Of a stretch of DNA of 64,000 nucleotides, positions 43,777 to 51,607 are shown piece by piece. The notes beneath the pieces were generated by a model, which saw only the letters and a list, made by a program, of their open reading frames with translations, had not been told where the DNA came from and did not search any database. Within the stretch, counting starts at the first letter, position 1. The number at the start of each line of letters is the position of its first letter. Made by a program: the position numbers and the translations under genes. The stretch is from positions 1-64,000 of the forward strand of contig JBEKHH010000018.1 of the NCBI GenBank assembly GCA_050012375.1. Direction: 5' to 3'. This stretch comes from PALSA-1353 sp050012375 (lineage in GTDB: Bacteria; Planctomycetota; Phycisphaerae; Tepidisphaerales; Tepidisphaeraceae).

Positions 43777-46700
43777 TACTTCAGTTCCTCGGGAACATGA
43801 ATGATTCGGGCATTCTGCCGCAATTTGCTATAGACGATCGGGACGAAAAAGAGAGTGGCGAAAGTCGCCATGACCAATCCGCCGATCACGGCGCGGCCGA
43901 GCGGCGCGTTCTGCTCGCCGCCTTCACCCAGGCCCAGGGACATCGGGAGCATGCCGATGATCATCGCCAGCGCGGTCATGATCACAGGCCGCAGGCGGGT
44001 GAGGCCGGCGGTGAGAGCGGCGTCGTGGGCGTTCATGCCGTGCTGGCGCTGATCGTTGGCAAAGGTGATGACGAGGATGCTGTTGGCGGTCGCCACGCCA
44101 ATGCTCATGATCGCCCCCATCAGCGCGGGCACGCTGAGGGTGGTGCCGGTGATGAAGAGCATCCACAAGATGCCGGACAGCGCGCCCGGCAGGGCCATGA
44201 GGATGATCAGTGGATCGAGCCAGGACTGGAAGTTCACGACCATGAGCAGATAAACAAGCACGACCGCGAAGATCAGTCCGTAGGACAGGGCCGTGAAGGA
44301 CGAATTCATGCTCTGGACCTGGCCGCGGACGGTGATCCTGCTGCCGCGCGGGAGGGATTGTTTTGTCTCGGCGATAATTCGATCGACGCCGGCGGCAACC
44401 GAGTGCAGATCGGTCCCGCGCACGCCGGCCATCACGTCAAAGGAGGGGAATATCCCATAGTGGGTGATGTTGGTCGCCGACACGCCCCGATGCAACTCCG
44501 CCAGATTTCCCAGCAACTGTGCCGCGCCGGGCTGGCTGCGGAAAGCGGCGGTTGACACGACGGGCGAATTCTCCAATTCGTTGATGGAATCCACGCGGTA
44601 TTGCGGCGTCTGGACCAGGACCGTGTATTGCCGGCCGTTCTTCGGATCGAGCCAGAAATTCGGCGACAACTGCGCCGTGCCGCTGAGCGAAACGAGCATG
44701 TCGTTGGCGACGTCGCCTTCGGTCACGCCGACCTGGCTGGCCATCGTTCGATCGACATTCACGCGCAGGTCCGGCGTGTGCGGGACCTGAAGGATGTGCA
44801 CATCCGCCGCGCCGGGAATTGCGGCGATTCGATGCTCGATGTCCCTGGCGATCTGGTAATTCAGGGCCGCGTTGGCGGGCGGACCGTTTATCTGAACGTC
44901 GATCGGCGCCGCGATGCCGAAATTCAGCACCTGCGTGACGATGTCGGCCGGCTGGAAAAAGAAGACCTCGTCGGGGAATTCTTGCCGCAAGTCGCGATTC
45001 AGGCGCTCGATGTATTGCTCGGTCGGGTGTCGCTGGGGCTTGAGCGACACCAGCACCTCCCCATCGCTCGGGGACATCAGCGAACCGTCGCTGAGCGCCA
45101 AATTGATGCTGCTGTTGGGAATGCCCATGTTATCGAGGATCGTGTCAATTTCCGAAGCCGGGATGTCGCGGCGGATGACGTTTTCTACCTCGCCAAAGAC
45201 ACGCTCGGTTTCTTCGAGTCGGGTCCCCGGCGGAGTTCGGATGTGCAGGCGAATCTGCCCCGCATCAACCGTCGGGAAGAAATCTCTGCCGATGAGCGGG
45301 AACAGCGCCAGCGAAACCAAAACCAGCAGCGCAAAGCCCGCCAGCACGAGCGCCCGATGCTCCAGCGACACCTTCAGCATGCCGCCGTAATAGCGGCGAA
45401 GGTTCTCGAAGAGACGATTGAACAGGTCGTGGAAGCGCCACATCAAGCCCTTTTTGCTGGTGTGCGGTTGTTTGGAATCCCCATGACCGCCATACATCTC
45501 CATCTCGGCGGGCAGCAGATAGTTAATCAGGGTGGGAACCAGCGTTCGGCTCAGAAAGTAGCTGGTCATCATCGCAAAGACCACCGCCATGGCCAGCGGC
45601 GTGAAGAGGTATTTGGCCGCTCCGGTGATGAACGCGACCGGCACGAACACAATGCAGATGCACAAGGTGGAGACAAAGGCGGGAACGGCGATCTGCTGCG
45701 AGCCGTCGAGGATCGCGTTGAGCAGCGGTTTGCCCTGGCCGATGTTGCGATGGATGTTTTCGATGGCAACGGTGGCGTCGTCCACCAGGATGCCCACCGC
45801 CAGCGCCATGCCTCCCAGCGTCATGACGTTGAGCGTCTCGCCCAGGAAATAAAGCACGATGATGGAGACCAGGATCGACAGGGGGATTGAAATCACGACG
45901 ATCAGCGTGCTGCGCCAGCTTCCGAGGAACAGCAGGATCATCAGGCCGGTCAGGCCGGCGGCGATGGCAGCCTCCTTCACCACGCCATTGACCGACGCCC
46001 GCACGAAGATCGACTGGTCGAACAAGGGAGTAATCTTCAGGGATGCCGGCACCGTTGCCGCGACCGCGGGCAGAATGGCCTTGATGCGGCTGACGATGTC
46101 CAGGGTGGACGAGCCGCCGTTCTTGAGGATCACCATGAGCGCGCCGCGCTTGCCGTCGGCGTGGACGATGCTGTTCTGCACGGAAAACCCGTCGCGAACA
46201 TGGGCCACGTCTTTGATATAGACCGTCGTTCCGTTGACGGTCTTGATCGGCAAATCGTTCAGGGAATCCACGACCGTGGGGCTGCTGTTGAGATGAACGG
46301 CGTATTCCTGCGTGCCGATCTTGGTCGTGCCGGCCGGCAGTACCAGGTTCTGCGCGCTGATCGCGTTGGATACGTCGGCGGGGGAAATGCCCCAGGCATA
46401 CAGACGCTGGGGGTCCAGGTCCACCATGATCTGTCGCATCTTGCCGCCGTACGGATACGGAATCTGCGCTCCCTGGACGGTGACCAGGCCGGTGCGGATG
46501 AATTGCACGCCGTAGTCGAACAACTGTTGTTCGCTGAGCTTGTCGCTGCCCAGACCCAACTGCAGGATCGGGACGTTCGAGGCGTTGTACTGGATGATCA
46601 GCGGCGGCTGGGATCCCGGCGGCATCGAGCGGAGAGCGGTTTGGGCAATGGCCGTCACCTGCGCCGTGGCCGCCTCGATCTTGGCATTGGGATAAAAATA

Positions 46701-46982
46701 TACTTTGATGATCCCCACGCCGTTGAGGGATTGGCTTTCAATATGTTCGATGTCGTTGACGGTGGTGGTCAGCGCGCCTTCAAAGTTGGTGACCATGCGC
46801 CCTTCCATGTCCTCGGGCGTCATGCCGCTATAGTTGAACGCCACCGCGATCACGGGAATGTTGATTTCCGGAAAGATGTCGGTCGGCATCCACAGGATGG
46901 CCGCCAGCCCAAGAATGATGATGAGCATGGACGCCACGATGAACGTGTACGGCCGCCGAAGAGCAAGACGAACAAACCACAT
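43776..46982 (-). CDS. RND superfamily inner membrane efflux permease (AcrB/HAE1-like)
   Basis: A 1068-residue proton-driven exporter with the RND layout: an N-terminal helix, a large periplasmic loop, five helices, and the same again. The conserved transmembrane proton-relay DD appears in VGILVDDATVAIENI, and the GxxFFP motif as GRDFFPTVDAGQI. The pattern fits hydrophobic-amphiphilic efflux (HAE) or related multidrug families; the substrate cannot be told. It is the central gene of an operon transcribed from the marR promoter. Confidence 0.94.
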   Translation of the reverse strand: MWFVRLALRRPYTFIVASMLIIILGLAAILWMPTDIFPEINIPVIAVAFNYSGMTPEDMEGRMVTNFEGALTTTVNDIEHIESQSLNGVGIIKVYFYPNAKIEAATAQVTAIAQTALRSMPPGSQPPLIIQYNASNVPILQLGLGSDKLSEQQLFDYGVQFIRTGLVTVQGAQIPYPYGGKMRQIMVDLDPQRLYAWGISPADVSNAISAQNLVLPAGTTKIGTQEYAVHLNSSPTVVDSLNDLPIKTVNGTTVYIKDVAHVRDGFSVQNSIVHADGKRGALMVILKNGGSSTLDIVSRIKAILPAVAATVPASLKITPLFDQSIFVRASVNGVVKEAAIAAGLTGLMILLFLGSWRSTLIVVISIPLSILVSIIVLYFLGETLNVMTLGGMALAVGILVDDATVAIENIHRNIGQGKPLLNAILDGSQQIAVPAFVSTLCICIVFVPVAFITGAAKYLFTPLAMAVVFAMMTSYFLSRTLVPTLINYLLPAEMEMYGGHGDSKQPHTSKKGLMWRFHDLFNRLFENLRRYYGGMLKVSLEHRALVLAGFALLVLVSLALFPLIGRDFFPTVDAGQIRLHIRTPPGTRLEETERVFGEVENVIRRDIPASEIDTILDNMGIPNSSINLALSDGSLMSPSDGEVLVSLKPQRHPTEQYIERLNRDLRQEFPDEVFFFQPADIVTQVLNFGIAAPIDVQINGPPANAALNYQIARDIEHRIAAIPGAADVHILQVPHTPDLRVNVDRTMASQVGVTEGDVANDMLVSLSGTAQLSPNFWLDPKNGRQYTVLVQTPQYRVDSINELENSPVVSTAAFRSQPGAAQLLGNLAELHRGVSATNITHYGIFPSFDVMAGVRGTDLHSVAAGVDRIIAETKQSLPRGSRITVRGQVQSMNSSFTALSYGLIFAVVLVYLLMVVNFQSWLDPLIILMALPGALSGILWMLFITGTTLSVPALMGAIMSIGVATANSILVITFANDQRQHGMNAHDAALTAGLTRLRPVIMTALAMIIGMLPMSLGLGEGGEQNAPLGRAVIGGLVMATFATLFFVPIVYSKLRQNARIIHVPEELK

Positions 46983-46994
46983 AGGAAGGCTCGG

Positions 46995-47534
46995 TCAGGA
47001 ACGGTTTTCGGTGGCAGAGAGGATATCGCGCGGGAGGCGGTCGGCGTCGGTGCCGAAAATCTCGCCGAGACAGCGCATCGCCTCAATGACGCCTTTCTTT
47101 TTATTCTCCGAGAGTCCCGCCAACTGCTCGCTGAGTTGGCGCCGTGCCGCTTGGTGCGATTCGATAAACGCGCTGAATCCCAGCGGAGTCAGTACCAGTG
47201 AGATCTGGCGACGATCGTGGCAACATTCCTTGCGTCCCACCAGCTTCTTGGAAACCAGCCCATCGATCATGCGCGACGCGGCAGGCAGAGAGGAACCGAT
47301 ATAATCCGCCACGCATGACAGTGATGCCTGCGGCGAAAAACTGAGCAATGCCATGGCCCTGAACTGGGGGACGGACAGCCCGGCCAGGCGATGCTGACGC
47401 ATCACTTTCCGGATTGTTCTGGCCACGGGGGGAACGACATCCAGGATGATGCATGCGCAATCGTCCGGAGGTGGCTGTTCGGACGGCGCGATGCTTCCGG
47501 GCCGCGACTTATTTCCACTGGGCAATAATTGCAT
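46995..47534 (-). CDS. MarR-family transcriptional regulator of the efflux operon
   Basis: A 179-residue MarR-type winged-helix regulator. The core resembles the family (LSVPQFRAMALLSFSPQASL, SCVADYIGSSLPAASRMIDG, LVSKKLVGRKECCHDRRQIS) with the recognition helix and the wing. It lies 12 nt upstream of the RND gene on the same strand and probably represses the operon and itself. I place the start at 47534: its ATG follows TATAGT by 6 nt with TTGCCG 17 nt further back. The longer frame to 47678 would include the promoter. Confidence 0.88.
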   Translation of the reverse strand: MQLLPSGNKSRPGSIAPSEQPPPDDCACIILDVVPPVARTIRKVMRQHRLAGLSVPQFRAMALLSFSPQASLSCVADYIGSSLPAASRMIDGLVSKKLVGRKECCHDRRQISLVLTPLGFSAFIESHQAARRQLSEQLAGLSENKKKGVIEAMRCLGEIFGTDADRLPRDILSATENRS

Positions 47535-47540
47535 ACGACA

Positions 47541-47569
47541 ACTATATGGCGAATGGTATGAATCGGCAA
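47541..47569 (-). promoter_or_regulatory. Promoter TTGCCG-17-TATAGT for the marR-RND operon (leaderless type)
   Basis: On the minus strand TTGCCG (47569-47564) and TATAGT (47546-47541) are separated by 17 nt, and the ATG at 47534 follows after 6 nt. A perfect GCAAT-A-ATTGC palindrome (47522-47532) overlaps the first codons and is a candidate operator for the regulator. Confidence 0.6.
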
Positions 47570-47759
47570 AGGGCATCCGATTGGCACCGTATGCCGCTCC
47601 CCACCCCAGGAAGTCCGCATAAGCATTTAACTGTAAATAACTTACACGCGTTGGACATCCGAAGATGTCTAAAATCACCGGCTATCCTAAATTTCGTCAA
47701 GATGGGAACCAAAGTCCACAATATATCGTATATTCAATAGCGATGATCCTCCTTCCCTG

Positions 47760-47798
47760 GGTGGCGTGGAAAGCCGAGAGGTCCACGCCACCTTTTTT
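47760..47798 (+). terminator. Strong intrinsic terminator on the plus strand
   Basis: GGTGGCGTGGA (47760-47770) pairs with TCCACGCCACC (47782-47792) as an 11-bp perfect stem with an 11-nt loop, followed by six T. No plus-strand gene lies immediately upstream, so its client is unclear. Confidence 0.8.
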
Positions 47799-47814
47799 AT
47801 GCGCAGCCCGAAAT

Positions 47815-48132
47815 TCAGGCCCCGTGCGGAAGTTCAATTCGCCGGCCATCATCGAGGCAGACCACCAGGCGGACTGGAGAATTTTCGAGGATGCGATGGA
47901 TGCCGGAAGCAACGCGAAGGACTTTTCCCCGATTGTCTGAAATCGGGCCCTCGTACTGGAGATAATGCCGGCGATGAAGTGGCAGGGGAGTGAACTCGTC
48001 ATTCGCCTCAGGGGGCCAGTGCGGCCCACGCCAGGTTGCCAGGTCCGAGCCGGGCGCGAGTTCGATCATCAGATCGTAGTGCGGCACATCGATTTGGCTG
48101 TGCTGCAGAACGACGTAACGCAGGCTTGGCAT
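47815..48132 (-). CDS. Stand-alone LigD 3'-phosphoesterase-like domain protein
   Basis: A 105-residue protein recalling the phosphoesterase (PE) domain of bacterial LigD. The key pattern, His-x-Asp-Leu-x-x-Glu, appears in VPHYDLMIELAPG, preceded by RYVVLQHS, and is followed by LATWRGPHWP and EGPISDNRGKVLRV. The PE domain normally trims 3' ends in non-homologous end joining, but here it is a small free-standing gene. It follows the aldo/keto reductase gene with 7 nt between stop and start, so both are probably one unit. Confidence 0.7.
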   Translation of the reverse strand: MPSLRYVVLQHSQIDVPHYDLMIELAPGSDLATWRGPHWPPEANDEFTPLPLHRRHYLQYEGPISDNRGKVLRVASGIHRILENSPVRLVVCLDDGRRIELPHGA

Positions 48133-48139
48133 GGAAATC

Positions 48140-49207
48140 TCACGCCATCAGCACCGGCGGCGGAACGTAGCTGCTGCGTACGGAACCGCTCGGCGAAGTG
48201 CTGCTCTTGAGATCGCAGGGATGGGCTTCGTCGCCGAGGCCCCAATCGCGAGCGTAATCCTCGGCGAGCTGGCGCATCTCCGCGGCGGTCAGGGCCGGCT
48301 TGCTCACGGATTCGGCCGCCTCGCGGATTTCCTCCTCATCGAGAAATGTTCCAGTAATGCTCGTCAGGGCCGAATCCATCAGAAGCCACTTGCAGGCCAA
48401 CTGATGCACGTTCATTCCATGATCTGAAGCAAAGTGTCGTACAAGTTCCAATTTCTTCAGCCCAAACACTTTCCAGGCCTGGTCGCGAAATTTGCGGTGA
48501 TCGCTGGCGGCGATCTGCGTGTCGATGCGAACCTTGTCCTTGAGAATGCTGCTGTTGTCATGAACTCGGGCCAGGACGCCGGCACGCATCGCCCGCGCGG
48601 TTTCGCAAAACTCCCGGCCGGGATGCTGCTCGAAAAGGTTGTAAACAGTCTGGACGGCCTTGGCGTTGTGATGGACCATGGCCTCGATTCCCTCCTCGCG
48701 CCAGCCGATGGCCGGCCCGAGGGAAACGCCCCAGATCTTGATCTTTCCTTGGTCCTTGATTTTCTCCAATTCGGCGAAGACATCGTCGCGGAACTGGGGC
48801 AGCTTGATGTTGTGGGCCATGTACAGGTCGATCACGTCCGTGCCGAGGCGTTGCAGAGATTTTTCGAGTGCGAAGCGAAGGAACTTGGGGGAGAAATCCT
48901 GCTTTCGTTCGCGATGACTGCCGGGCTCGCCGGGATCGCTATAAATGTCGTAGCCGAATTTCGAGCCGATCTCGACATGGTCTCGCGGCACGGTTTGAAG
49001 AAATTGGCCGAGCAGCGACTCCGCCCGGCCGTTGCCGTAGGCATCGCCGCAGTCGAAGAACGTGATTCCCCGGTCGAGGGCGAATTTCATGAGTCGCTGG
49101 GCGTGGTCATCGGTGTAGTGGCCCCACCAATCCACGCCGAACGGCCAGCATCCGAGGCTGATGGCGGAAACCTCAAGATTGGTGTCGCCGAATTTACGTC
49201 GTTCCAT
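48140..49207 (-). CDS. Aldo/keto reductase
   Basis: A 355-residue NADPH-dependent reductase of the aldo/keto reductase superfamily. The catalytic tetrad is visible: Asp52 and Tyr57 in DCGDAYGNG, Lys83 in IGSKFG and His132 in YMAHNI. ATG at 49207 starts a protein with the usual GDTNLEVSAISLGCWPFG. The frame runs open far upstream (to about 50299) but that part is antisense to bioD and not real. The substrate is not predictable. It is divergent from bioD with a short spacer. Confidence 0.88.
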   Translation of the reverse strand: MERRKFGDTNLEVSAISLGCWPFGVDWWGHYTDDHAQRLMKFALDRGITFFDCGDAYGNGRAESLLGQFLQTVPRDHVEIGSKFGYDIYSDPGEPGSHRERKQDFSPKFLRFALEKSLQRLGTDVIDLYMAHNIKLPQFRDDVFAELEKIKDQGKIKIWGVSLGPAIGWREEGIEAMVHHNAKAVQTVYNLFEQHPGREFCETARAMRAGVLARVHDNSSILKDKVRIDTQIAASDHRKFRDQAWKVFGLKKLELVRHFASDHGMNVHQLACKWLLMDSALTSITGTFLDEEEIREAAESVSKPALTAAEMRQLAEDYARDWGLGDEAHPCDLKSSTSPSGSVRSSYVPPPVLMA

Positions 49208-49225
49208 GATTAGGCATAATGATAG

Positions 49226-49981
49226 GTGTCGCAGTCGCTTTTGCCAGCCATGCTCACGCGCCCGACGATTCCCGGCTTGTTCATCACCGGCACCGACACG
49301 GGCGTCGGCAAGACCGTTGTGGCGGCGGCGATCGCCAATTGGTTTTCGGTTCGGGGGGTTCGGACGGCGGTGTGCAAGCCGCTGGCCACGGGGTGCATCC
49401 GCCGGCGGGAAGGCCTGGTGAGCGAGGACGCGGAATTTCTGGCGCATCATGCGGACGCGAAGTTTGCGCTGAACACCATTTGCCCGCAAAGATTCGCCGA
49501 GCCGCTGGCGCCCGCGATCGCGGCCGAGCGGGCCGGGCAAAAGATCGAGTGGAACGCCATCGACGCGGCGATCCAGACCATGTGCCGCCAAAGCGACGTT
49601 CTGATCGTCGAAGGCATCGGCGGAGTCCTCGTTCCGGTGGATCGGCAATTGACGGTTTTGGACATGGCGCGGTGGCTTGGTCTTCCTGCGGTGATTGTGG
49701 CGCGGGCGGGTTTGGGGACGATCAACCATACGCTGCTGACGCTTGGGGCCCTGCGTCACGCGGGCGTTCCCGTGGCGGGCGTGGTGATCAACCAGTTCCC
49801 GTCCGAAACTCCGCCCGCGGCGGAAGAAACCAATCCGCGCGCCATCGAGAAATGGGGAAAGACGCCGGTGCTTTGCCTCGTCCCGCGATTCACCGGGCGA
49901 GCCATTCCCGATCTTCCGAGCGATGTCGTCGCGGCGATCGAAACGGTCGATTGGTTCAGCAAGGCGAAGGGATTGGATTGA
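49226..49981 (+). CDS. bioD: Dethiobiotin synthetase BioD
   Basis: BioD closes the ureido ring of dethiobiotin with ATP and CO2. Motifs: P-loop GTDTGVGKT, KPLATGC with the substrate-binding Lys, and EGIGGVLVPVD. At 251 residues it is of typical length. The start is GTG at 49226 (6 nt after CATAAT) or ATG at 49250; the latter gives a shorter but still complete protein. No other biotin gene is next to it. Confidence 0.93.
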   Translation: MSQSLLPAMLTRPTIPGLFITGTDTGVGKTVVAAAIANWFSVRGVRTAVCKPLATGCIRRREGLVSEDAEFLAHHADAKFALNTICPQRFAEPLAPAIAAERAGQKIEWNAIDAAIQTMCRQSDVLIVEGIGGVLVPVDRQLTVLDMARWLGLPAVIVARAGLGTINHTLLTLGALRHAGVPVAGVVINQFPSETPPAAEETNPRAIEKWGKTPVLCLVPRFTGRAIPDLPSDVVAAIETVDWFSKAKGLD

Positions 49982-49985
49982 CAAC

Positions 49986-50555
49986 ATGCTCGACCGCGGG
50001 ATTGTCGCCTGGGCTATCGATGCAATGTGGATCGTCTGGGGAGTTGTCTGGCTTGCCAAGGCTTTCGGCAACAAACGAAACGCCTTCAGCCAAAGCTGGC
50101 TTTCCCGTTTTGGGTATCTTCTGGCCAGCATTGGTTTAGGTCTTGCTTTGGCGTACGGCAGTCGCTGGCGAACTCGTCTTTTTCCCGAGACGATGGCGAC
50201 GCAAATCGCGGGCATGGTCTTGTGCGCGGCGGGCATTGGCGTGGCGATTTGGTCCCGGTTCATCCTCGGCTCAAACTGGAGCGGGATCATCACGCTCAAG
50301 GAAAATCACGAACTGATTCGCCGCGGTCCATACAAATATGTTCGACATCCGATCTACAGCGGCATGATTCTCGGCATACTGGGGACGTTCGTGGCCGTTT
50401 TTCCGCGGGTGAACGGTTTGCTGATCGTCATTTCCGTGGCCATCATGCTTAAGATCAAATCCCTTCAAGAGGAGAAAATCCTCATCGCCAGTTTTCCAAA
50501 CGACTATCGGCGATACAGAAAAGAGGTGAAGTCGCTCATTCCATTGGTGATGTGA
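49986..50555 (+). CDS. Isoprenylcysteine carboxyl methyltransferase (ICMT) family membrane protein
   Basis: A 189-residue membrane protein with four or five helices. The C-terminal half has the ICMT-type methyltransferase motif: GPYKYVRHPIYSGMILGIL, then LQEEKILIASFPNDYRRY and KEVKSLIPLVM. Bacterial members methylate varied substrates and a specific role cannot be assigned. The gene begins 4 nt after bioD with ATG at 49986. Confidence 0.82.
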   Translation: MLDRGIVAWAIDAMWIVWGVVWLAKAFGNKRNAFSQSWLSRFGYLLASIGLGLALAYGSRWRTRLFPETMATQIAGMVLCAAGIGVAIWSRFILGSNWSGIITLKENHELIRRGPYKYVRHPIYSGMILGILGTFVAVFPRVNGLLIVISVAIMLKIKSLQEEKILIASFPNDYRRYRKEVKSLIPLVM

Positions 50556-50561
50556 TTGGGG

Positions 50562-50591
50562 TTGGCAAAGCGGCGGGCGGCGGACTATAAC
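50562..50591 (+). promoter_or_regulatory. Promoter TTGGCA-18-TATAAC (leaderless type)
   Basis: TTGGCA (50562-50567) and TATAAC (50586-50591) with an 18-nt spacer; the ATG at 50600 follows the -10 box after 8 nt. Confidence 0.55.
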
Positions 50592-50599
50592 GCGATGCG

Positions 50600-51373
50600 A
50601 TGGACCGCATGGAATTGCTGTTTCTGGGGACGGGCACGTCGGCGGGAATTCCGATGATCGGGTGCCATTGCCCGGTCTGCTCGAGCGGCGACCCGCGTGA
50701 CAAGCGGATGCGGACGTCGGCGGTGATCTCCTACGGCAAAACGCGCGTGCTGATCGATTCGTCTCCGGAACTTCGCCTGCAATGCGTCGCCAACGGAATC
50801 GACATGATCGATGCCGTGGTTTTCACGCACGGGCATGCGGATCACATCATGGGATTGGATGAGGTTCGGCGATTTAACGCGCTGAAGAAGGGGCCGCTGG
50901 ATATCTGGGCGGATGGGCCCACGCAAGCGGCGCTGACGCGGTGTTTCGGTTACGCGTTCGAGGAGCCGGAGCCGGAGATGAAGGTCTTTCGGCCGCATCT
51001 GATCCGACGAATGATCGAGGGATCGTTTGAGATCGGGCCAATGACCTGGACGCCGGTACCGCTTTTTCACGGCGATTTGCCGGTGTTGGGATTTCGCGTG
51101 GGGCGGGTGGCTTACTGCACGGACGTCAATCGGATTCCTCCATCTTCCTTTGATCTGCTGAAGGATTTGGACGTTCTGGTCCTGGACGCGCTGCAGCATC
51201 GTCCGCATGCGACGCATTTTTCGCTGGACGAGGCCGTTGAGGTCGCTGGACGGATCGGCGCGCGGCAAACCTATTTCACCCACATAGCCCACGCGCTGGC
51301 CCATGAGGCGACCAACGCCATGCTGCCGGCGAATGTCCGGTTGGCATATGATGGCCTGCGGGTCGAAGTCTGA
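50600..51373 (+). CDS. Metallo-beta-lactamase-fold hydrolase (PhnP-like)
   Basis: A 257-residue metal-dependent hydrolase with the fold of PhnP and related cyclic phosphodiesterases. The metal motif is VVFTHGHADHIMGLDE (HxHxDH) and other ligands come later (PLFHGD, CTDVN, THIAHA). A Cys pair in CHCPVCSSGD near the start is the typical zinc-binding feature of the PhnP subfamily. The gene has its own leaderless-type promoter; a second ATG at 50609 is possible. Confidence 0.85.
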   Translation: MDRMELLFLGTGTSAGIPMIGCHCPVCSSGDPRDKRMRTSAVISYGKTRVLIDSSPELRLQCVANGIDMIDAVVFTHGHADHIMGLDEVRRFNALKKGPLDIWADGPTQAALTRCFGYAFEEPEPEMKVFRPHLIRRMIEGSFEIGPMTWTPVPLFHGDLPVLGFRVGRVAYCTDVNRIPPSSFDLLKDLDVLVLDALQHRPHATHFSLDEAVEVAGRIGARQTYFTHIAHALAHEATNAMLPANVRLAYDGLRVEV

Positions 51374-51476
51374 AATGCGGTTGCGGCAGGATGAGAGCAG
51401 CACCCAAGTGCTGGTGGGAAATGGAATTGAGTGGACTGTAGACCCGGAGAAGTGATTTCCTGCGGGGGCGACAGTT

Positions 51477-51504
51477 TTGACAGCGCGCCACAGGCGCATA
51501 CACT
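51477..51504 (+). promoter_or_regulatory. Promoter TTGACA-16-TACACT for eno
   Basis: A perfect -35 TTGACA (51477-51482) and TACACT (51499-51504) with a 16-nt spacer. The predicted start point near 51511 leaves a leader of about 97 nt. Confidence 0.6.
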
Positions 51505-51511
51505 GCCACAG

Positions 51512-51541
51512 AAGGTGGGCGTCAGTGGCATCCCGCCTTTT
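51512..51541 (+). promoter_or_regulatory. 5'-terminal stem-loop in the eno leader
   Basis: AAGGTGGG (51512-51519) pairs with CCCGCCTT (51532-51539) with one G-T pair, and TTTT ends the element. It sits at the predicted first nucleotides of the mRNA. Either 5' stabilisation or early termination is possible. Confidence 0.45.
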
Positions 51542-51580
51542 AAGAATTCATACAAGTTCGTCCGATAACCAATGGAAGGG

Positions 51581-51598
51581 CCGAAGTCTCCGCTTCGG
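51581..51598 (+). promoter_or_regulatory. Hairpin CCGAAG-TCTCCG-CTTCGG between the purine tract and the eno start
   Basis: The only Shine-Dalgarno-like sequence, GGAAGGG (51574-51580), is 27 nt from the ATG, too far in linear terms. The hairpin lies exactly between them and, when folded, brings the tract to 9 nt from the ATG. Confidence 0.4.
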
Positions 51599-51607
51599 AA
51601 CTGAAAC

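Larger units (their letters stand above)
47535..47814. other. AT-rich intergenic region upstream of marR
   Basis: This gap of 280 nt has no plausible gene. It contains palindromes GACATC-CGAA-GATGTC (47654-47669) and AATATA-TCG-TATATT (47720-47734) and an intrinsic terminator that points along the plus strand. Confidence 0.55.

Noticed and set aside
43758..47201. Several long plus-strand frames opposite the RND operon
   Set aside because: They mirror the codon structure of the RND permease and adaptor genes and show no domain.
49208..50299. Upstream extension of the aldo/keto reductase frame to about 719 codons
   Set aside because: The extension is antisense to bioD and the ICMT-like gene and has an arginine/proline-rich shadow composition; the reductase clearly starts at 49207.
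51505..51607. A possible fluoride riboswitch in the eno leader
   Set aside because: The conserved pseudoknot elements of the crcB motif are not visible; only two simple hairpins are.
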